Assembly: GCA_030407315.1 (NCBI GenBank)
Contig: JALQPE010001981.1
Coordinates: 51,317 to 115,316, forward strand
Reading direction: 5' to 3'
DNA length: 64,000 nt
DNA from: Asparagopsis taxiformis
Lineage: Eukaryota > Rhodophyta > Florideophyceae > Bonnemaisoniales > Bonnemaisoniaceae
Shown: positions 43,956 through 54,777 of the stretch, one piece after another
Position numbering within the stretch: position 1 is the first letter of the stretch
How the letters are laid out: each line of letters begins with the position of its first letter
The notes under the pieces: generated by a model
Seen by the model: the letters and a program-made list of their open reading frames with translations, nothing else
Database searches by the model: none
Told to the model about the DNA's origin: nothing
Translations under genes and position numbers: made by a program

Positions 43956-44397
43956 CGAAAAAGCGAACGAAAACGCGACGAACGCGCGACGATAAGCACG
44001 ACGAGAACGCGCCCGTTCTATATGCCTACCGGCCAGCAGCTCTATCCCCCTCTCTGACGCCTCGCCCTACGCGACCCCAACCGCGTCGCTCGCAAATCCC
44101 GAGCGTCGACGCGGTCACTGGGCAAACACTGCTTCAAGCGGCGACTCGCGCGACGAAACTCGCACCGAACCGTGGCTAGTAGCTCCCCGACCGGACGTCC
44201 GCACGGCACTCCGAGGAGCCGCTGGACGCAGCCGCAGTCGCGCGCGGTACACCGTCGCGCCTACGCATGCGCCGCAAACGCAATTCGCGCCGCGCGTACG
44301 AAAGGAAGGATGGCCAAGGCGAAGTTAACAAAACACAAGAGGTTTAATCAAGGGAGTAGAATGGACTACCGGCTAGCCCGGATGTGGACGAAGAAGC

Positions 44398-45420
44398 TCA
44401 CTCACGTGCGTTATCCTCGCGGCGCGTGCGTCGGCTCGAAGAACTGCCCGTTGCGCCGCGCGCGCGAGCACGACTTGAAGCCGTGTCTGCTTGGTGATTG
44501 CGTCGTCGCTCGGAATTCTGCACGCGGACGACACGCCCGTCTTGCACGCCGAGACGCAAAGGAGGAACGCCGGGACGTGTAGCCGCGGCGGCCGCCACGC
44601 GAGTGCGAGTCGTGGGACGCGCGCCACCGCGACCAGCCCCGTCGCTTCCCACCGCGACCGACGCATCACCTTCCCGTTCCGCTCCCTCGTTAAGACCGCT
44701 GACCGACTGCGTCTCGCTTTTAGTCACCACCCCCGCCGCGGACGTTTCGGGCGACCGCTGCACTAAGCCAACGATATCATTCAGCGTCGTGCCGAGGCGA
44801 TGCGTGCGTTCGATCGTATCCTGGATCCTACGAACGGTTTCCCGTTCACGCGCAGTATACACCCGACGCACCGCAGCAACACGCTCCGCGCCCCGTTGAC
44901 GTTCGCCCGCGAGATTCGCTTCGACATCGCTAAGCGCGCGTTCCGCCAGTTCCTGCGCCGAAGTAGCAGCCTCGCAACGTTCTTGGAGGGTCGTGATCAT
45001 CGCACGATTGCCGCTGGCAGCCCGTTCGTAATTCGCCACGCGTTCTTGCAAGTCACCGATGTCCTTGTGCATCCGCTCGATCCGCGTCGCATCTTCCCCG
45101 GCCTTGCGCTCTAACGTCGCCTCGCGTCCAGCCGCGTCTTTAAGTGTCTTTTCAGCCTCGTGCACGAGACTCACCGCTTCGTCGCACGTTGCGTTCGCTT
45201 TGGTAAGGCGCGCCGCAGCGTCGTCGCGCGCTTGCGCAATCGTCGTCACCCGCGCCAGCGCCTCGTCACGGCTCTGCTCGACCGACGCCAGACGCGCTAG
45301 CGCTTCGCTGCGGCCCTCCACGGCGGAGGCCATTCGCGCCAAAGCGTCGTCGCGAGCTCCTTCGAGCAACGACACGCGCGCCAACGCCTCGTCCCGGCCC
45401 TTTTCGGCGGCGGCAAGCTG
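44398..45420 (-). CDS. Coiled-coil protein, N-terminus cut by element B
   Basis: Open frame of about 340 codons ending at 44398. Its N-terminal part has regularly spaced units of the type RDEALARVSLLEGA (about every 14-15 residues), then a long heptad-like helix (IGDLQERVANYERAASG..., LGTTLNDIVGLV), then a basic Arg/Gly/Thr-rich tail. The apparent start codon falls inside the CACTA terminus of element B, so the real N-terminus is off the window side of B. I recognise no family. It is antisense to gypsy1; either an antisense accessory frame of that element or part of another GC-rich element. Confidence 0.45.
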   Translation of the reverse strand, partial: QLAAAEKGRDEALARVSLLEGARDDALARMASAVEGRSEALARLASVEQSRDEALARVTTIAQARDDAAARLTKANATCDEAVSLVHEAEKTLKDAAGREATLERKAGEDATRIERMHKDIGDLQERVANYERAASGNRAMITTLQERCEAATSAQELAERALSDVEANLAGERQRGAERVAAVRRVYTARERETVRRIQDTIERTHRLGTTLNDIVGLVQRSPETSAAGVVTKSETQSVSGLNEGAEREGDASVAVGSDGAGRGGARPTTRTRVAAAAATRPGVPPLRLGVQDGRVVRVQNSERRRNHQADTASSRARARGATGSSSSRRTRREDNARE

Positions 45421-45434
45421 CACTACGGTGTTGA
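45421..45434 (+). repeat. Element B left terminal inverted repeat
   Basis: CACTACGGTGTTGA, identical to the termini of A. Preceded by AAGCTG of the interrupted coiled-coil frame. Confidence 0.85.
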
Positions 45435-45783
45435 AAAGGGGGCCTCAGACAATACTGCGAGACAGTGATTTTTACTGTCTGAGACAGTAAAAATCACTAT
45501 GCGGCAAATGAAAATTAATGCTACACTTGGAGACAGTGATTTGCACTGTCTGGCAGACAGTACGGAACACTGTCTGCAGACAGTAAAAAACACTGTCTCA
45601 CCGTACTGTCTGAGGCAGTGAATGGAGACAGTAAAAATAAATGATTTATTCAATAGTTGGATATGATGTAATTTACTGTACTGGGCAGTGTTGGCGGATA
45701 GTGTTTTGTATTGGCCAAGGCAACATGGCCGGATAGTGAAATACGCTGCCTGGGACAATAGATGGAACCAACACGGTGCACTG
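45435..45783. repeat. Subterminal palindrome array of element B
   Basis: GACAGTGATTTTTACTGTCTGAGACAG and related motifs, nearly the reverse complement of 37781-38124. Confidence 0.75.
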
Positions 45784-46020
45784 TCCTGAGCAGTACCTGG
45801 AGACAGTGATTTTCACTGTCCTGGGCAGTACCTGGAGACAGTGATTCTCACTGTCCTGGGCAGCACCTGTAGACAGTATTTCGTGCTGCCCTGGGCAGCA
45901 CCTGTAGACAGTACTTTGTGCTGCCCTGGGCAGCACCTGTAGACAGTATTTTGTGCTGCCCTGGGCAGCACCTGGAGACAGTATTTCGTGCTGCCCTGGG
46001 CAGCACCTGGAGACAGTAAA
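45784..46020. repeat. Tandem 35-bp array (7 units), element B
   Basis: ACCT occurs exactly every 35 bp from 45795 to 46005. Same unit as 37401-37780, with four fewer copies. Confidence 0.92.
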
Positions 46021-46719
46021 AGTAGTGTCCTGATATAGTAAAATTCGGTGTCTGGGAGTGGTGGATGAGATGGAGCGTGACGCTGTCGTGGGCATCTTTT
46101 TGGGGTAGAGGAAGGCAGTTCTAGCGCTATGAGGATGGGGCATGGACGGTATTCATATGGGAATGGACAGAATAGTACGGCTAGGAATTTTTATTTCGTA
46201 GTGACTATGAGCTAGCGAGAGGTATACGCGGTAGGATAGGTAGCAATCTAAGAGGGTGCGATATGGGAAGCTTCACTCTGGATTTGTTTATTTGCGCAGG
46301 CTACATTGCGAATAAACAATCCCTATGTTAAAAATGCTACTACAACTAACACTATTCCGACGAGTAAAACTAAAACTACTAGAAAAGTCTACAAATCTAT
46401 CAACTGATTGAGCTGCATGAATAAGCTAGGAAATGAAGAGAAGAAGAAAAAATGATGTAGAGAAAGGAAACAAGTTAGTGACGTTGAATTGGAGAGGGAA
46501 ATTGATGGTGATTAGGAGACTAACGTACCTTAACAAATACCATTGCATCCCAAATTGAGATATGTACTCACAGGCAGAAAAGAAAAGTAGTGGAGAAGTG
46601 GTAAGAGAGAAAGATAAATGAAAGTAGAAGTGGAACACTCACCGACTGGAAACCTGAGAAAGAGAAAACAAATAGAAAACTGGGTTAGTGGCGTGAGTTG
46701 TGGAAACGTACCATCATGG

Positions 46720-46860
46720 TTCATATCCGTCGGAGACAAAGCAACAACTTTGGCCTTGGAAGCAGTATTGATGATCTACAACTTACGCTTTGAAAGCAGT
46801 TTAGATGATCTATACGGCTTCCACGGCCAAGGTTGTTGCTTTGTTTCCGACGGATATGAA
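46720..46860. repeat. Foldback hairpin of element B
   Basis: Counterpart of 36563-36695: ATATCCGTCGGAGACAAAGC near 46723 faces GCTTTGTTTCCGACGGATAT ending near 46857. The spacer differs by several substitutions from A. Confidence 0.78.
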
Positions 46861-47016
46861 GATGGAAACAGGGATTTCCAGAATCTGTCGTTTAAGTAGT
46901 ACTCTACGGGCGGAAATGACGTGTAGGAGAACGATAGAGGGATAATTTTGAAACAGAGCGGTGGGATGGGAGGCCCAGAAAAACGATACCTAGGGTGCGA
47001 ATTACGCTTTGAAGCA

Positions 47017-47021
47017 CATGA
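47017..47021. repeat. Target-site duplication CATGA, left copy (gypsy2)
   Basis: CATGA occurs just before the left LTR and again at 54773-54777 just after the right LTR. Element A carries the uninterrupted site with a single copy near 36410. Confidence 0.92.
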
Positions 47022-47931
47022 TGTGGGGGTTAAGGCACAACTTGGGAGAAGATGTTCCGGTCGAAGGTACCTCCGAATCCCTGAGGTGGGGAGCGGAGGG
47101 TAGTTTATATAGACTAGGAGGTAGCTCTAGGAGGGGTAAAATGAAGGGTAACTACGAGGAGCTACGAGGAGTAGGCATCGGGAGATCAACCAATAGGAGA
47201 GGAGAATGGGAGATATTGTTGGTGGTGGCGGATCTGGAAACGGTCATAAGGAGAGTGTGACAGGGAGGGCCACGTGTAAGAGTCCAGCAATGTAACACGT
47301 GTAAGAGTCCAGCAATGTAACACGTGTAAGAGTCCAGCAATGTAACACGTGTAAGAGTCCAGCAATGTAACACGTGTAAGAGTCCAGCAATGTAACACGT
47401 GTAAGAGTCCAGCAATGTAACACGTGTAAGAGTCCAGCAATGTTCGGCAGGAACCCCTGACACGTGGAAACCTGGAGCCGGGCGCGACCGGGCCCCGCAG
47501 GACGGCTTACAGTGTAAGCTTACATTTCTTACATGTAAGCTTACAGTTGAAATTTCATTGAAAAACGAGGTTTCCGTCAGTTACAGTTGTAAGTTACCTG
47601 TCATACGGGCGTATGTGTGTAAGTAACCCTGTAAGTGGGGCGAAAGTGGCTGAAAAAGCCATGTAATCTTGTAAGTAACCGTGTCAGTCACATGACAGGT
47701 GTTGTAAGTCTATCATAACATGTAAGTAGCCTGCTCAAGTGTCTCCTAGGTGGTGTAAGGTATGTGGAAAGCTGTAAGTAGCCTCGTAGGAGTGGTTACT
47801 GTAAGCTTCCCTTGTAGTTGGGAGCTTTGGTCTCTGTGGAATGGTACTATCTTATTGGTTGGTCGGGGTATGGTGTTATAAGAACAGGAATCTAGTGTTT
47901 ACCATGAGGTCTAGAGGGCTGATCCCTGACA
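47022..47931 (-). repeat. gypsy2 3' LTR (910 bp)
   Basis: TGTGGGGGTTAAGG ... CCCTGACA. Holds seven copies of a 25-bp unit containing AAGAGTCCAGCAATG (about 47270-47440), and a region rich in GTAAGT / TTACAG motifs (47505-47820). Confidence 0.92.
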
Positions 47932-47945
47932 TCACTCCTTCCTCT
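47932..47945 (-). promoter_or_regulatory. gypsy2 candidate polypurine tract
   Basis: On - this reads AGAGGAAGGAGTGA directly before the 3' LTR, the expected place and composition for the plus-strand primer. Confidence 0.6.
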
Positions 47946-47986
47946 GAATAAGAGTCGTGCTCGACTCGAGACTGAAGGGGAGGATA

Positions 47987-48445
47987 CTAACCGTTGAAGA
48001 CTGTTGGGAAGGGGAACACGGTGTGTGTCGGCCTAGGGATTAGGATGAGTGATACGTCCATTTGTTCTTCTTCAGCCAAAGCTGTGACGATATTGCGGAT
48101 CTCATCCGCATAGGACTGGTCGGGGGAGAGGTGCCCATAGGCACCAACTACCCAGTGGTACAGATAACAGATAAAGTTGTATCCTATGGCTTCGGAGAGA
48201 GGAGCCGGTAAATTTTCGACGTTCGGCGAGAGTTCAATTCGATCTATGATCACAGACAGTAGGTCGAAATCTTCCGCTGTTACACAGAAGGGGCCAAAGG
48301 CATGATAGTATCCATAGCATGAGTGGATTAGGGCCCAGCAAAGTACACTTCGTGCATAAGGTTCTGGGGTAACGTCTTGTAACCATGTAGTCAATGTCTC
48401 GCCAGCGATAACGAGCTGGAGGTAAAACTCAGAAGAGGTGGCCAT
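47987..48445 (-). CDS. gypsy2 accessory protein downstream of pol (152 aa)
   Basis: ATG at 48445 (MATSSEFYLQLVIAG). Mostly hydrophobic and helical with several Cys, Tyr and Trp (SVLCWALIHSCYGYYHAFG, about residues 34-52). No recognised domain. It lies between pol and the 3' LTR, 90 bp after the pol stop, in the position where env or other extra genes sit in some gypsy elements. I see no clear signal peptide or fusion-type segment, so an envelope is not supported. Confidence 0.55.
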   Translation of the reverse strand: MATSSEFYLQLVIAGETLTTWLQDVTPEPYARSVLCWALIHSCYGYYHAFGPFCVTAEDFDLLSVIIDRIELSPNVENLPAPLSEAIGYNFICYLYHWVVGAYGHLSPDQSYADEIRNIVTALAEEEQMDVSLILIPRPTHTVFPFPTVFNG

Positions 48446-48534
48446 GGTGGAGAGGGGATATGGATGGGAAGGGGATGTCCAAACGAGGTTGTGGACTGAA
48501 AGGAATTTATAGAGCTGAAAGGGAGACCGGGAGT

Positions 48535-51500
48535 CTAATTCTGATGATATTTGTCAAGAAGTTCCTGACAATTTTTAAGGTTTTCTATGGAAAGCCAGGA
48601 ATTTTCGTGATCTGGATAACCTTTCCATTTCACGAGATATTGGAGTTTCCTGTGTCTTTTTCTGTGGTGAAGAATTCTCTCAACTTCATATTCGTCAGAG
48701 TTTGTTGAAAGTTTGATCGGTGGCGGTGGTACTGGTTTTCGCTCGAATGTGTCCTCTACGTAAGGTTTGAGGAGGCTAGAGTGAAATGCATTGTGGATTT
48801 TGCGATCGATCATTGGTTGGGGAAGGTTCAATCGAAAAGTAACTTCATTGATCTTCTCAGTGATTTCGAATGGTCCACAAAACTTTGGGTGAAGCTTTCT
48901 TGTACCCGATCCATCTTCAAGGGTTAGGTTTGCTGTGGACAGCATGACCTTGTCATTGACCTTGAATGGAGTCGGTAAACGCTTCCTATTGGCTTGCTTT
49001 GCCATTGATTCATTTGCTTTCTTTATGTTTTCGATGGCTTGTTTGGTAGCTTTTCCTATGGTGGATATGAATTTTTCTGCAGTCGGGTTTTCTGTTTCTA
49101 AGGTTTCTATGGGAAGGGTCCTAGGGTGTTGCCCATATGTGAGGAAGAAGGGTGTGAAACTAGTGGCAGCATGTATTGAAGAGTTGTAAGCTACTTCAAA
49201 GTGGGCTAAGTATTCGTCCCAGTTGGTTTTGTTGTAGTTAGCGAAGGCTCTAATCATTTCCTCAATCTTTCGATTAAGTATCTCTGTTTGTCCATCCGTT
49301 TGTGGATGGTATGCGGACGATGGTGATATCTTGGTTTTCAAGGTATGGAAAAGAGACTTCCAGAATTTGCTCATAAATACTGGATCGCGGTCACTAATGA
49401 TTACTGAGGGGAGTCCATGGTGTCGATAAATGTTCTCGAAGAATAACTTTGCTGTTTCAACAGCGTTTGGGTCTCTTTCATACGGGATGATTCGGAGTAG
49501 CTTAGATAATCGATCAACTACAACGAACATTCCGGTGTTGCCTTTCCTGGTTTTGGGTAGAGGTGTCACAAAGTCCATGGTGATGTGTGTCCACTTCCCC
49601 GAAGGGGGTTCTAATGGTTGAAGTAGTCCGAATGGTTTATGGTTTGGAGCCTTAGTTCTTTGGCATGTATCACATGAAGTGACATATTCTCTAATGGTTT
49701 GTTTCATTTTCTTCCAGTAATATTTTGTAGCTATTCTGTGGCAAGTTTTCTTTACTCCAAGGTGACCAGATTGTGGGGTATCATGATGATCATGTAGTAA
49801 TTGAAGTCGATAGGTCCCTTTCGGTACACATAATCGTTCTTTGTAGTACAGAAGGTTGTTTTCTTTTCGGAAGGAGTTCTTCGGTGATTTGTATACTTCT
49901 TGGAACTCAGGATCCTTGGTATAATCTTCTTCTTTTATCTTTGCGTTGCCGTCTGATGCAAAGTACGTAGCATTGGTTTCAAACTGTGATGTTATGGATA
50001 TTGCTTTCGTCAGAAGAGAGTGGTCTCTAGGGGCGGTTGGTTCTTTGTTCAGAAATTGTCTGGAGAGTGCGTCAGCTACTTTGTTTGTTTTCCCTTTTAT
50101 TGGAATTATTTTGAAGTCGAACGAGACAATTGATTCAAGCCATCTTACTTGTCTTTGGGATAGTTGCTTTTGGGTTTCCAAATATCTGAGGGGATAGTGA
50201 TCAGTGTAAACGGTAAATGGTCTACCATGGAGATATGCTCTCCATGTTCGAAGTGTATCGATGATGGCCAGGAGCTCTCTTTCATGAGCTGCATACTTTT
50301 GTTCGGCTGCATTGAGAGTTCTGGAGTAGAATGCAACAGGTCGGTATCTATTTGTGTCCTTTTGTTCCAGGACAGCACCAATTGCAAATTGAGAAGCATC
50401 GGTTGTGACAACTATGTCCTTTTCTGGGTGGAAGGGCATTAGTACTGGGGTTCGAGTCATCACTGTTTTCAGTGTGGTAAAGGATTGTTCGGCGGAGGGG
50501 TTCCACGTGAATGGAGCATTTTTCGTGAGTTCTGTGAGTGGTTTTGCTATGGCTGAGCAGTTTCCGATGAATCTGCGATAATAATTGACTAGGCCCAGGA
50601 AAGACTGGACGTCTCGTTTGTTCCTTGGCCTTGGCCATTCTTTGATGGTTTTGATCTTGGTTTCTTCAACTGATATTCCTCCTGGTGTGAGAACATGTCC
50701 TAAGTATTCTATCTCTTGTACTGCGAAAGAACACTTTGACATTTTTGCGTACAACTGATTCTTGCGGAGTCTCTGCAGAACTAGCTCAATGTGGTGAAGA
50801 TGATCGGTAAATGAGGAGCTATAAATGAGTATATCATCCAGATATACTATAACAAAGTGATCTAGGTAATCTCTGAAAAGATCATTCATCAACGTCATGA
50901 ACGTTGCAGGAGCATTGGATAATCCGAAGGGAAGCACAAGGAACTCGAAGTGTCCGTACCGGGTTCGGAACGCGGTTAGTGGGATAGAGTCCTTTTCTAA
51001 GCGTACTTGATGGTATCCAGATCTTAGGTCGATTTTACTGAAGTATTTGGCGTCCTTCAGCTGGTCAAAGATATCATCAATTCTAGGGAGCGGGTAGCTG
51101 TTCTTCACAGTGAGGCGATTGAGGGCTCGATAATCGATACACATACGTAGTGCACCGTCTTTTTTACTCACAAATAGAACTGGAGCACCCCAAGGGCTGC
51201 AACTTGGCTGGATAAATCCTGCTTCCAGGAGTTCATCGAGTTGTTTCTTAAGCTCTCTGAGTTCAGGTGGGGACATCCGATACAGACCTCTTTTCTGTGG
51301 AATACTTTCGGGAACTAGGTCTATTCGGAAGTCAATTTTTCTTTGGGGAGGTAATCCTTTGGGCAACGTTTCTGGGAAAACGTCATTGTACTTTCCTAGA
51401 ATTTGTTCGACATGTTTAGGAAGTTTTTGTTCGGAGGTCTCTGGTTTATTTGGGTTCAATACGACTGCAAACAAAGGGAAATTTTCTTCGTAGTCTCGGG

Positions 51501-52095
51501 TCATTGCGCTTAGTGAAATACTTTCGCAAAGATGAAATTCATTTGCGTAGATGGTAAATTTTTTGTTTCGGTGGGAGAATGAGATTTGGTTCGAGTGGTT
51601 ATCAATGGTGGCAAAATGGTTGGAGTGCCAATCCTTGCCGAGGATGGCATCATGATTTAACGGGCAGACAGCGAATGACAACTGCTCTGTGTACCCTTGA
51701 ATCTGTAGACTGATAGTAGACTTGGTTTGTTCTAAGGTTTGTGTATTCTTGTTGGCCATGGTGGCTAGGTGATTTGTGTCCTTGATCGGAATTTTGTTCG
51801 ATAAGCAAAACGATCTGTTCACGTAACTGATCTCGGAACCAGGGTCAAACATGAGTTTTGCTCTAACCCCATTTATTTTTCCAGACGACACTAGTAATCC
51901 TATACCAGCTCGTTTGAATGGATCTGGAGTTGTTTCAAAGGGAACTAGGGGAGGGCTTCTTACCATAGTAGGAATTTCTATGGGGTTCTGGACGTCTTGG
52001 GACGGAGATTCGACTAGTTCCGTTTGCCTTTTGGGCAGTTTTTGGCAATATGCCCTGGTTGGCGACAGCGGAGGCAAAGCCCTTTCTTCATGCAT
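48535..52095 (-). CDS. gypsy2 Pol polyprotein: protease, RT, RNase H, integrase, chromodomain
   Basis: 1186 codons. Protease-like site [10 protein letters not shown] (about residues 83-92; the usual Asp-Thr/Ser-Gly has Pro in the middle). RT about 250-430 with IDLRSGYHQ (355-363) and YLDD (418-421). RNase H with TTDAS (564-568), HERE (604-607) and TDHYPLRY (631-638). Integrase HHCC about 770-811 and DDE core at D841 (MDFVTPLP), D902 (SDRDPVF) and E938 ([10 protein letters not shown]). Chromodomain about 1136-1183 (VERILHHR..., [14 protein letters not shown]). It overlaps gag by 82 nt in the -1 frame relative to gag, so expression by -1 frameshifting is likely and the ATG at 52095 need not be used. 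Apparently intact, apart from the unusual protease site. Confidence 0.93.
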   Translation of the reverse strand: MHEERALPPLSPTRAYCQKLPKRQTELVESPSQDVQNPIEIPTMVRSPPLVPFETTPDPFKRAGIGLLVSSGKINGVRAKLMFDPGSEISYVNRSFCLSNKIPIKDTNHLATMANKNTQTLEQTKSTISLQIQGYTEQLSFAVCPLNHDAILGKDWHSNHFATIDNHSNQISFSHRNKKFTIYANEFHLCESISLSAMTRDYEENFPLFAVVLNPNKPETSEQKLPKHVEQILGKYNDVFPETLPKGLPPQRKIDFRIDLVPESIPQKRGLYRMSPPELRELKKQLDELLEAGFIQPSCSPWGAPVLFVSKKDGALRMCIDYRALNRLTVKNSYPLPRIDDIFDQLKDAKYFSKIDLRSGYHQVRLEKDSIPLTAFRTRYGHFEFLVLPFGLSNAPATFMTLMNDLFRDYLDHFVIVYLDDILIYSSSFTDHLHHIELVLQRLRKNQLYAKMSKCSFAVQEIEYLGHVLTPGGISVEETKIKTIKEWPRPRNKRDVQSFLGLVNYYRRFIGNCSAIAKPLTELTKNAPFTWNPSAEQSFTTLKTVMTRTPVLMPFHPEKDIVVTTDASQFAIGAVLEQKDTNRYRPVAFYSRTLNAAEQKYAAHERELLAIIDTLRTWRAYLHGRPFTVYTDHYPLRYLETQKQLSQRQVRWLESIVSFDFKIIPIKGKTNKVADALSRQFLNKEPTAPRDHSLLTKAISITSQFETNATYFASDGNAKIKEEDYTKDPEFQEVYKSPKNSFRKENNLLYYKERLCVPKGTYRLQLLHDHHDTPQSGHLGVKKTCHRIATKYYWKKMKQTIREYVTSCDTCQRTKAPNHKPFGLLQPLEPPSGKWTHITMDFVTPLPKTRKGNTGMFVVVDRLSKLLRIIPYERDPNAVETAKLFFENIYRHHGLPSVIISDRDPVFMSKFWKSLFHTLKTKISPSSAYHPQTDGQTEILNRKIEEMIRAFANYNKTNWDEYLAHFEVAYNSSIHAATSFTPFFLTYGQHPRTLPIETLETENPTAEKFISTIGKATKQAIENIKKANESMAKQANRKRLPTPFKVNDKVMLSTANLTLEDGSGTRKLHPKFCGPFEITEKINEVTFRLNLPQPMIDRKIHNAFHSSLLKPYVEDTFERKPVPPPPIKLSTNSDEYEVERILHHRKRHRKLQYLVKWKGYPDHENSWLSIENLKNCQELLDKYHQN

Positions 52096-52883
52096 TGTTC
52101 TCTTTCTTCTTTGGTTAACTTTTTGATTTGAATGTTTCCAAGTTCCATGGGGACGGGCCTTGAGGAATTTCCTTCTGGTTTACGGCCATAGTCCTTATTT
52201 TTTGAAATACCCCCGTTGGGTCCAAGGCGGCGGTGAGCAGCTTCAACGCGTTCAGCGTCACGCATTGCCTCGGCAAGGTCACGATAATCTTTGGTACAAA
52301 GTTCTTTCCAGATATATTGCTTTAAACCCCTGGTATATCGGTCAATTTGTTCTGCCATACTTATAGTTGGGATGTCAAGGAGAATTCTTTGGAAATCATC
52401 GTTGAATGATGATACGTCGCGTACCTGTCTCCAGCGAGCCAATTTATCGCGAGCTACCTTTTCTTTGTTAAGCGTTTCAAAACGAGAGATAATAGCCTTT
52501 CTTAAGCAGTTCCATGTTTTTATTTCGCTTCCATCATCGGTTTTTTGATAAACAATCCACCACTCATGAGCAGCTCCAGATAAATAGCTAACAGCTAGCT
52601 GGAGTGAGTCGTCGTCGGTAGCGTTGGCCAGGTAGTTGTCCATGTGCGTAGCCCAGCTTGTGATCGATCCTCTGCCAGAGAACTTTTCAGGTTGGTGTTT
52701 CTTTGGTTTAGGATTGTCTGATGTTTTAATACTCTGGAGCTCTTCCCTTATACGATCATACGATGCAGCGGCATCGTTTAGGGAGTTCTGCTGGTTATTG
52801 ATCTGGGAGTTGGCTGCCTGGAGTTGAGTTTGTAGATCCTGGACAACCTGGGCAAGGTTTTCAATGGTGATGGGATTACTCAT
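52014..52883 (-). CDS. gypsy2 Gag with CCHC zinc knuckle
   Basis: 289 aa from the ATG at 52883. N-terminal coiled coil ([20 protein letters not shown]), then a capsid-like retrotransposon gag domain about 65-220 ([19 protein letters not shown] ... FQRILLDIP), and a C-terminal knuckle [14 protein letters not shown] (270-283). It ends inside the start of pol. Confidence 0.92.
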   Translation of the reverse strand: MSNPITIENLAQVVQDLQTQLQAANSQINNQQNSLNDAAASYDRIREELQSIKTSDNPKPKKHQPEKFSGRGSITSWATHMDNYLANATDDDSLQLAVSYLSGAAHEWWIVYQKTDDGSEIKTWNCLRKAIISRFETLNKEKVARDKLARWRQVRDVSSFNDDFQRILLDIPTISMAEQIDRYTRGLKQYIWKELCTKDYRDLAEAMRDAERVEAAHRRLGPNGGISKNKDYGRKPEGNSSRPVPMELGNIQIKKLTKEEREQCMKKGLCLRCRQPGHIAKNCPKGKRN

Positions 52884-52929
52884 TTTTTTGTTTTTGAGGA
52901 AGAGAGAGAGTGTGTGTGTTTACTACGTT

Positions 52930-53847
52930 CTAATGGTTCACTCCAAGTCCTACGCGCTCACGATGCTTAGCACTCTTGATGTGACGAGTATAGTCTTCGA
53001 TAGAGACGAAGGAACGATCACACGGGCGACAGTTTAATTCGACTTGATGGTTTCGAACTCGGCGCTTGTGCTTTTCGGAATCGATGTGGGCTAGAAATTG
53101 AGCCCTGGTCTTGGCTGATTTTCGGCAAAGTGTGCAGTCGAAACTTCTTGTGGGAGTCTTTGGTTTAGGGTTCCTCTTGGCTTCTTTGTATGTTGCGGTT
53201 CGGAGAAGATGCTGCGAGGAACGGTCGTCGATTGGCAACAAGGTGCGCTGCGGAGGGATAGTGGTCGAAGCAGAGGCGCGATGTGAGCTAGGAGTTGCTC
53301 TGGGGGCCGGTATGTTTTGTCGGGAGACCGTCTTTCCGAGAATACGATGAGTATTGCCGACCTTCTTGGGCGTGTTCGGAGCGTCCGACTTGGGTGCCAC
53401 CGTGAATCGAGGGAAAGCAGCCCGGGGCGGTTGAGCACGAGGGGCGGGTCGAAGACGTGGGGTAGGAAGAATGGTCTTCTTCGTGATCGGAGGGCGAATG
53501 GCGAGGCGAAGGGTCACTCTCGGCACGAAGGCGGGGAGAACCGCTTTAGGCTTGGCGATAGCAGGAGGTAAAGGGCGGAAGTCGTCGTCAAGGTCGATGA
53601 CGGTCGGCGGCGGAGCGGGCGGAGTATCGACGGTGGGGGTCTGTGGGGTGGTGTCGGCTCTAAGGGCGACGATCCCAAACGGCGGAGTCTGCGGGGGCCG
53701 AGTGAGGGGGGAACTCGGGAATGCGGCACTATCGTCGGAGCGGTATTCCGACGGGGAGTCTGGGGTTCTGTGGGAAAAAGATCGTGGTCCGGCCACTGTC
53801 CAACAGGAAAAATCCTCAAGATGGTTAGTCAAGTCGTAGTCAGTCAC
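52930..53847 (-). CDS. gypsy2 accessory protein with two C2H2 zinc fingers, upstream of gag
   Basis: Open frame of 305 codons between the 5' LTR and gag. Pro-rich, basic N-terminal two thirds; two U1-type fingers at the C-terminus, CTLCRKSAKTRAQFLAHIDSEKH and CRPCDRSFVSIEDYTRHIKSAKH (CxxC-x12-H-x5-H, about residues 240-300). There is no in-frame ATG near the 5' end (the frame opens with GTG), so it may start in a spliced upstream exon or at a non-AUG codon. A gene ahead of gag is unusual for chromoviruses. A nucleic-acid-binding regulator is the likely role, by domain only. Confidence 0.65.
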   Translation of the reverse strand: MTDYDLTNHLEDFSCWTVAGPRSFSHRTPDSPSEYRSDDSAAFPSSPLTRPPQTPPFGIVALRADTTPQTPTVDTPPAPPPTVIDLDDDFRPLPPAIAKPKAVLPAFVPRVTLRLAIRPPITKKTILPTPRLRPAPRAQPPRAAFPRFTVAPKSDAPNTPKKVGNTHRILGKTVSRQNIPAPRATPSSHRASASTTIPPQRTLLPIDDRSSQHLLRTATYKEAKRNPKPKTPTRSFDCTLCRKSAKTRAQFLAHIDSEKHKRRVRNHQVELNCRPCDRSFVSIEDYTRHIKSAKHRERVGLGVNH

Positions 53848-53920
53848 ACAACAGCGTAGACTCGATAGGAGAACTAGACTGCTGTGTGAAGCCAGAGATG
53901 GAGAAGTGGCGGGAACTTAC

Positions 53921-53934
53921 TTGCGATGCTACCA
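53921..53934 (-). promoter_or_regulatory. gypsy2 candidate primer-binding site
   Basis: On - TGGTAGCATCGCAA starts three bases inside the 5' LTR. Its first eight bases match the complement of the initiator-Met tRNA 3' end of many eukaryotes (..TGCTACCA). The match further in is poor. Confidence 0.5.
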
Positions 53935-53937
53935 AGC

Positions 53938-54772
53938 TGTGGGGGTTAAGGCACAACTTGGGAGAAGATGTTCCGGTCGAAGGTACCTCCGAATCCCTGA
54001 GGTGGGGAGCGGAGGGTAGTTTATATAGACTAGGAGGTAGCTCTAGGAGGGGTAAAATGAAGGGTAACTACGAGGAGCTACGAGGAGTAGGCATCGGGAG
54101 ATCAACCAATAGGAGAGGAGAATGGGAGATATTGTTGGTGGTGGCGGATCTGGAAACGGTCATAAGGAGAGTGTGACAGGGAGGGCCACGTGTAAGAGTC
54201 CAGCAATGTAACACGTGTAAGAGTCCAGCAATGTAACACGTGTAAGAGTCCAGCAATGTAACACGTGTAAGAGTCCAGCAATGTTTGGCAGGAACCCCTG
54301 ACACGTGGAAACCTGGAGCCGGGCGCGACCGGGCCCCGCAGGGCGGCTTACAGTGTAAGCTTACATTTCTTACATGTAAGCTTACAGTTGAAATTTCATT
54401 GAAAAACGAGGTTTCCGTCAGTTACAGTTGTAAGTTACCTGTCATACGGGCGTATGTGTGTAAGTAACCCTGTAAGTGGGGCGAAAGTGGCTGAAAAAGC
54501 CATGTAATCTTGTAAGTAACCGTGTCAGTCACATGACAGGTGTTGTAAGTCTATCATAACATGTAAGTAGCCTGCTCAAGTGTCTCCTAGGTGGTGTAAG
54601 GTATGTGGAAAGCTGTAAGTAGCCTCGTAGGAGTGGTTACTGTAAGCTTCCCTTGTAGTTGGGAGCTTTGGTCTCTGTGGAATGGTACTATCTTATTGGT
54701 TGGTCGGGGTATGGTGTTATAAGAACAGGAATCTAGTGTTTACCATGAGGTCTAGAGGGCTGATCCCTGACA
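53938..54772 (-). repeat. gypsy2 5' LTR (835 bp)
   Basis: Same as 47022-47931 except for four instead of seven 25-bp units (the 75-bp length difference) and about two substitutions. It should contain the promoter for the - strand transcript. Confidence 0.92.
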
Positions 54773-54777
54773 CATGA
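54773..54777. repeat. Target-site duplication CATGA, right copy (gypsy2)
   Basis: Follows the LTR end ...CCCTGACA and continues as CCTGGCAG, as at the empty site in element A. Confidence 0.92.

Larger units (their letters stand above)
16190..45420 (+). mobile_element. gypsy1: GC-rich, decayed Ty3/gypsy chromovirus split by CACTA element A
   Basis: Left part about 16190-18710 (long leader and gag start) and right part 38139-42811 (gag end, protease, reverse transcriptase, RNase H, integrase, chromodomain), separated by the 19.4-kb element A. Base composition is very rich in GC and CpG, unlike the AT-richer CACTA and E1 DNA. Several frameshifts show it is inactive. The right limit is uncertain: GC-rich DNA continues to the start of element B at 45420, and no right LTR matching the left leader was found, so B may also have cut this element. 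The left limit is set by where E0 transposase homology stops. Confidence 0.65.
47022..54772 (-). mobile_element. gypsy2: intact Ty3/gypsy chromovirus with two accessory genes (7.75 kb)
   Basis: Two LTRs with TG...CA ends, 5-bp duplication, candidate primer site and polypurine tract, and coding frames on - in the order zinc-finger accessory gene, gag, pol, small accessory gene. Pol has protease, RT, RNase H, integrase and chromodomain without a break. Outside the tandem repeat the LTRs differ at about two visible positions, so insertion is recent. Element A preserves the empty site. Confidence 0.93.

Noticed and set aside
43558..43995. 145-codon frame with an Arg/Asn/Thr/Lys repeat
   Set aside because: It is the translation of the 10-bp tandem array; all frames across it are open.
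47987..48445. Envelope gene downstream of gypsy2 pol
   Set aside because: Only 152 residues, no signal peptide, no clear C-terminal membrane anchor and no cleavage motif.
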